Positions 59,741 to 64,000 of a stretch of 64,000 nt of DNA are shown here, piece after piece; positions within the stretch are counted from its first letter, which is position 1; every line of letters begins with the position of its first letter. The DNA is from Sipunculus nudus. Taxonomy: Eukaryota > Annelida > Sipuncula > Golfingiida > Sipunculidae. The notes beneath the pieces are model-generated. The model made no database searches, was not told the origin of the DNA, and saw only the letters and a program-made list of their open reading frames with translations. A program made the position numbers and the translations under genes. The stretch covers positions 49,046,019-49,110,018 of the forward strand of contig CM049306.1 in NCBI GenBank assembly GCA_026874595.1. The letters run 5' to 3'.

Positions 59741-60536
59741 ATATATTTTCTGCCTTGCACAAATTCATTATTACGTTTCTCCTTTAGCACCGAAACAGTA
59801 TGTACTTGGCTTTATCACTTGGGTCGAAACATGTCAGGATATCATATAATACAATCCAAAACCCACAACCTTTAAGGCGGGGATATAATACACTCTAAGA
59901 AAAAAAGGGTTCCAGCTAAAACCCAAAAGGTTCTTCAGAGTGGAATGAGTAGGGAACCTATTAAGGTTCCAGTTTTAATCTTAAAAACGGGGTACTTTAT
60001 GGAACCTCCCGAGATTCCATGTAACAGGTTCCATGTAGAAACTTTTTAGAGGTTCTGATAGGAACCTCCCAACCTTGAAGGTTCTATAGAACATTCAATG
60101 CAGGTTTATTTTAGGATAACCCTGTAGGATGTCATATATACCTTTAAACAGTTTGGACAGATAACATATATATGTATAACATATATATGTATGCGCCTAA
60201 ATACCATAACTGGGCTTTTGCGATACAGAGTTCGTGAACATCTCACCCAGTTCCGAGTCGTTTTCTCAGAATTAAAATACTTCTAAATTCAATTCCCTTG
60301 GAATCGTTCAGCGTAGAGTGTTTGGTATATATACAAATTTGGTTTGTTCGCGATAGAAAAAATGGATAAATTTTGGGACGGATCGACGTATTCAAGCACA
60401 GCATCGTCTGCAACATAAGCTCATCTTTTAATACTTGATCAATGGTTGACAGACTCCCATAACTTCAACGTGAATGATGACACGAACGACGGAAGGCGTG
60501 TGCCAGCAGCAAGAATAGAAAGATACCAAGCAGTGT
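59741..60536. other. Unassigned sequence with a GGTTCC/GGTTCT-rich repeat
   Basis: Between about 59890 and 60095 many GGTTCC, GGAACC, GGTTCT and related words recur in both orientations (for example AGGTTCCATGTAGA and GATAGGAACCTCCC). The result is a degenerate, partly palindromic repeat of unknown type. The rest is featureless. Confidence 0.45.
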
Positions 60537-63500
60537 GTCAGTAAACTGAATGACAGAGCTTGCGTTAGTCAACTGAATGATAGAGCTTGCGATAGTCAAC
60601 TGAATGATAGAGCTTGCGATAGTAAACTGAATGTTAGAACTTTCGTTAGTAAACTGAATGATAGAGCTTGTGTCAATCAACTGAATGATAGAGCTTTCGT
60701 TGGTAAACTGAATGATAGAGCTTGCGATAGTCAACAGAATGATAGAGCTTTCGTTAGTCAACTAAATGATAGAGCTTGCGTTAGTCAACTAAATGATAGA
60801 GCTTGCGATAGTAAACTGAGTGTTAGAGCTTGCGTTAGTCAACTAAATGATAGAGCTTGTGTCAATCAACTGAATGATAGAGCTTTTGTTAGTAAACTGA
60901 ATGCCAGAGCTTGCGTTAGTCAACTGAATGATAGAGCTTGCGATAGTAAAAGGAATGATAGAGCTTCCGAAAGTAAACTAAATGATAGAGCTTGCGTTTG
61001 TCAACTAAATGATAGAGCTTGCGATAGTAAACTGAATGATAGAGCTTGCGTTAGTCAACTAAATGATAGAGCTTGCGATAGTAAACTGAATGTTAGAGCT
61101 TGAGTTAGTCAACTAAATGTTCGAGCTCGTGTTAATCAACTGAATGATAGAGCTTGCGATAGTAAACTGAATGATAGAGCTTGCGTTAGTCAACTAAATG
61201 ATAGAGCTTGTGTCAATCAATTGAATGATAGAGCTTTCGTTAGTAAACTGAATGATAGAGCTTGCGTTAGTCAACTGAATAATTGAGCTTGTGTCAATCA
61301 ACTGAATGATAGAGCTTTCGTTAGTAAACTGAATGATAGAGCTTGCGTTAATCAACTAAATGATAGAGCTTGCGATAGTAAACTGAATGATAGAGCTTTC
61401 GTTAGTAAACTGAATGATAGAGCTTGTGTCAATCAACTGAATGATAGAGCTTGCGTTAGTCAACTGAATGATAGAGCTTGCGATAGTCAACTAAATGATA
61501 GAGCTTGCGTTAGTCAAGTAAATGATAGAGCTTGCGATAGTAAACTGAATGTTAGAGCTTGCGTTAGTCAACTAAATCATAGAGCTTGTGTCAATCAATT
61601 GAATGATAGAGCTTGCGATAGTAAACTGAATGATAGAGCTTGCGATAGTAAACTGAATGATAGAGCTTGCGTTAGTCAACTAAATGATAGAGCTTGCGAT
61701 AGTAAACTGAATGTTAGAGCTTGAGTTAGTCAACTAAATGTTCGAGCTCGTGTTAATCAACTGAATGATAGAGCTTGCGATAGTAAACTGAATGATAGAG
61801 CTTGCGTTAGTCAACTTAATGATAGAGCTTGTGTCAATCAATTGAATGATAGAGCTTTCGTTAGTAAACTGAATGATAGAGCTTGCGTTAGTCAACTGAA
61901 TAATTGAGCTTGTGTCAATCAACTGAATGATAGAGCTTTCGTTAGTAAACTGAATGATAGAGCTTGCGTTAATCAACTAAATGATAGAGCTTGCGATAGT
62001 AAACTGAATGATAGAGCTTGCGTTAGTCAACTAAATTATAGAGCTTGTGTCAATCAACTGAATGATAGAGCTTTCGTTAGTAAACTGAATGATAGAGCTT
62101 GCGTTAGTCAACTAAATGATAGAGCTTGCGATAGTTAACTGAATGATAGAGCTTGCGTAAGTCAACTTAATGATAGAGCTTGTGTCAATCAACTGAATGA
62201 TAGAGCTTTCGTAGGTAAACTGAATGATAGAGCTTGCGTTAGTCAACTAAATGATAGACCTTGCGATAGTAAACTTAATGATAGAGCTTTCGTTAGTAAA
62301 CTGAATGATAGAGCTTGTGTCAATCAACTGAATGATAGAGCTTGCGATAGTAAACTGAATGATAGAGCTTGCGTTAGTCAACTGAATGATAGAGCTTGCG
62401 ATAGTCAACTAAATGATAGAGCTTGCGTTAGTCAAGTAAATGATAGAGCTTGCGATAGTAAACTGAATGTTAGAGCTTGCGTTAGTCAACTAAATGATAG
62501 AGCTTGTGTCAATCAATTGAATGATAGAGCTTGCGATAGTAAACTGAATGATAGAGCTTGCGATAGTAAACTGAATGATAGAGCTTGCGTTAGTCAACTA
62601 AATGATAGAGCTTGCGATAGTAATCTGAATGTTTGAGCTTGCGTTAGTCAACTAAATGATAGAGCTTGTGTCAATCAACTGAATGATAGAGCTTTCGTTA
62701 GCAAACTGATTGATAGAGCTTGGGTTAGTCAACTAAATGAAAGAGCTTGCAATAGTAAACTGAATGTTAGAGCTCTCGTTAGTACACTGAATGATAGTGC
62801 TTGTGTCAATCAACTGAATGATAGAGCTTTCGTTAGTAAACTGAATGATAGAGCTTGCGTTAGTCAACTGAATGATAGAACTTGCGATAGTAACTGAACG
62901 TTAGAGCTTTCGTTGGTAAACTGAATAATAGAGCCTGTGTCAATCAACTGAATGATAGAGCTTTCGTTAGTCAACTGAATAATTGAGCTTGTGTCAATCA
63001 ACTGAATGATAGAGCTTCCGTTAGTAAACTGAATGATAGAGCTTGCGTTAATCAACTAAATGATAGAGCTTGCGATACTCAACTAAATGATAAAGCTTTC
63101 GATAGTAAACTGAATGTTAGAGCTTTCGTTAGTAAACTGAATGATAGAGCTAGTGTCAATCAACTGAATGATAGAGCTTGCGATAGTCAAGTGAATGATA
63201 GAGCTTGCGATAGTAAACTGAATGTTAGAACTTTCGTTAGTAAACTGAATGATAGAGCTTGTGTCAATCAACTGAATGATAGAGCTTTCGTTGGTAAACT
63301 GAATGATAGAGCTTGCGATAGTCAACAGAATGATAGAGCTTTCGTTAGTCAACTAAATGATAGAGCTTGCGTTAGTCAACTAAATGATAGAGCTTGCGAT
63401 AGTAAACTGAATGTTAGAGCTTGCGTTAGTCAACTAAATGATAGAGCTTGTGTCAATCAACTGAATGATAGAGCTTTTGTTAGTAAACTGAATGCCAGAG

Positions 63501-64000
63501 CTTGCGTTAGTCAACTGAATGATAGAGCTTGCGATAGTAAAATGAATGATAGAGCTTCCGAAAGTAAACTAAATGATAGAGCTTGCGTTTGTCAACTAAA
63601 TGATAGAGCTTGCGATAGTAAACTGAATGATAGAGCTTGCGTTAGTCAACTAAATGATAGAGCTTGCGATAGTAAACTGAATGTTAGAGCTTGAGTTAGT
63701 CAACTAAATGTTCGAGCTCGTGTTAATCGACTGAATGATAGAGCTTGCGATAGTAAACTGAATGATAGAGCTTGCGTTAGTCAACTAAATGATAGAGCTT
63801 GTGTCAATCAATTGAATGATAGAGCTTTCGTTAGTAAACTGAATGATAGAGCTTGCGTTAGTCAACTGAATAATTGAGCTTGTGTCAATCAACTGAATGA
63901 TAGAGCTTTCGTTAGTAAACTGAATGATAGAGCTTGCGTTAATCAACTAAATGATAGAGCTTGCGATAGTAAACTGAATGATAGAGCTTTCGTTAGTAAA
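60537..64000. repeat. 27-bp minisatellite with higher-order repeats
   Basis: About 128 units of consensus CTGAATGATAGAGCTTGCGT plus TAGTCAA run to the window edge, so the array is incomplete. Units fall into a few types that differ at the last 13 bases (GCGTTAGTCAA, GCGATAGTAAA, GTGTCAATCAA, TCGTTAGTAAA). Longer blocks are repeated: one at 61119 recurs at 61740 (621 bp, exactly 23 units), and one at 60633-61119 recurs 2591 bases later. Nine-codon periodicity keeps frames open on both strands (LNDRACVSQ on plus, SSIIQFTNE on minus), with scattered stops. I do not call it a gene. Confidence 0.95.

Noticed and set aside
63191-63694. 167-codon open frame of LNDRACVSQ-like repeats
   Set aside because: It is an automatic result of a 27-bp unit without a stop in that frame. 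The minus strand is also open in the same array, stops and a one-base deletion occur elsewhere, and no start or splice context is present.

Overview
The window is eukaryotic and animal-like. It is AT-rich, has no operon-like packing and no complete cellular gene that I can recognise. It is dense in interspersed elements, TA microsatellites and diverged tandem duplications. The mix of Penelope-like elements, a Ty3/Gypsy-related LTR family, tRNA-derived SINEs, Harbinger-like and foldback elements, and repeat arrays with TGACCTTGACC-type motifs suggests a marine invertebrate, most likely a bivalve mollusc. That assignment is inference from repeat style and not a database match.

Layout. Positions 1-13300 are mostly unannotatable sequence with two GGATCC-ended MITE-like elements (2.2 and 2.9 kb), a diverged 370-bp duplication (3.7/4.8 kb) and a 334-bp inverted-repeat element (6.4 kb). 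Positions 13300-19250 hold three tRNA-derived SINE copies and a relative of a foldback element. Positions 21300-30220 hold a solo LTR, a tandem array of about 870-bp gene-like units with a short Cys-rich putative exon, and a second LTR of the same family split by a 3.1-kb insertion that is largely a 336-bp tandem array. Positions 30950-45540 hold further tandem arrays, a very large inverted repeat (33.4-34.5 kb against 42.3-45.5 kb), a long-inverted-repeat element carrying an LTR in one arm, and a nearly perfect 2.2-kb tandem duplication.

Positions 46240-48690 contain a decayed Penelope-like element (GIY-YIG end, hammerhead-like motifs) with a foldback transposon inserted in it on a 10-bp target duplication, then another solo LTR. 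Positions 51345-59740 are a 1.3-kb tandem duplication whose second unit took two insertions: a PIF/Harbinger-type element (TSD TTA) and a decayed Gypsy-type LTR element (TSD CGAT). The first unit preserves both empty sites. The LTR element has the domain order protease, integrase, reverse transcriptase, RNase H, as in Gmr1-like elements. From 60537 to the window edge runs a 27-bp minisatellite with higher-order structure.

Almost everything readable is mobile or repetitive DNA in decay. The informative part is the nesting order: duplications came first, then Penelope-like, Harbinger and LTR insertions, and finally the 2.2-kb duplication, which copied a solo LTR. No complete functional protein is claimed.
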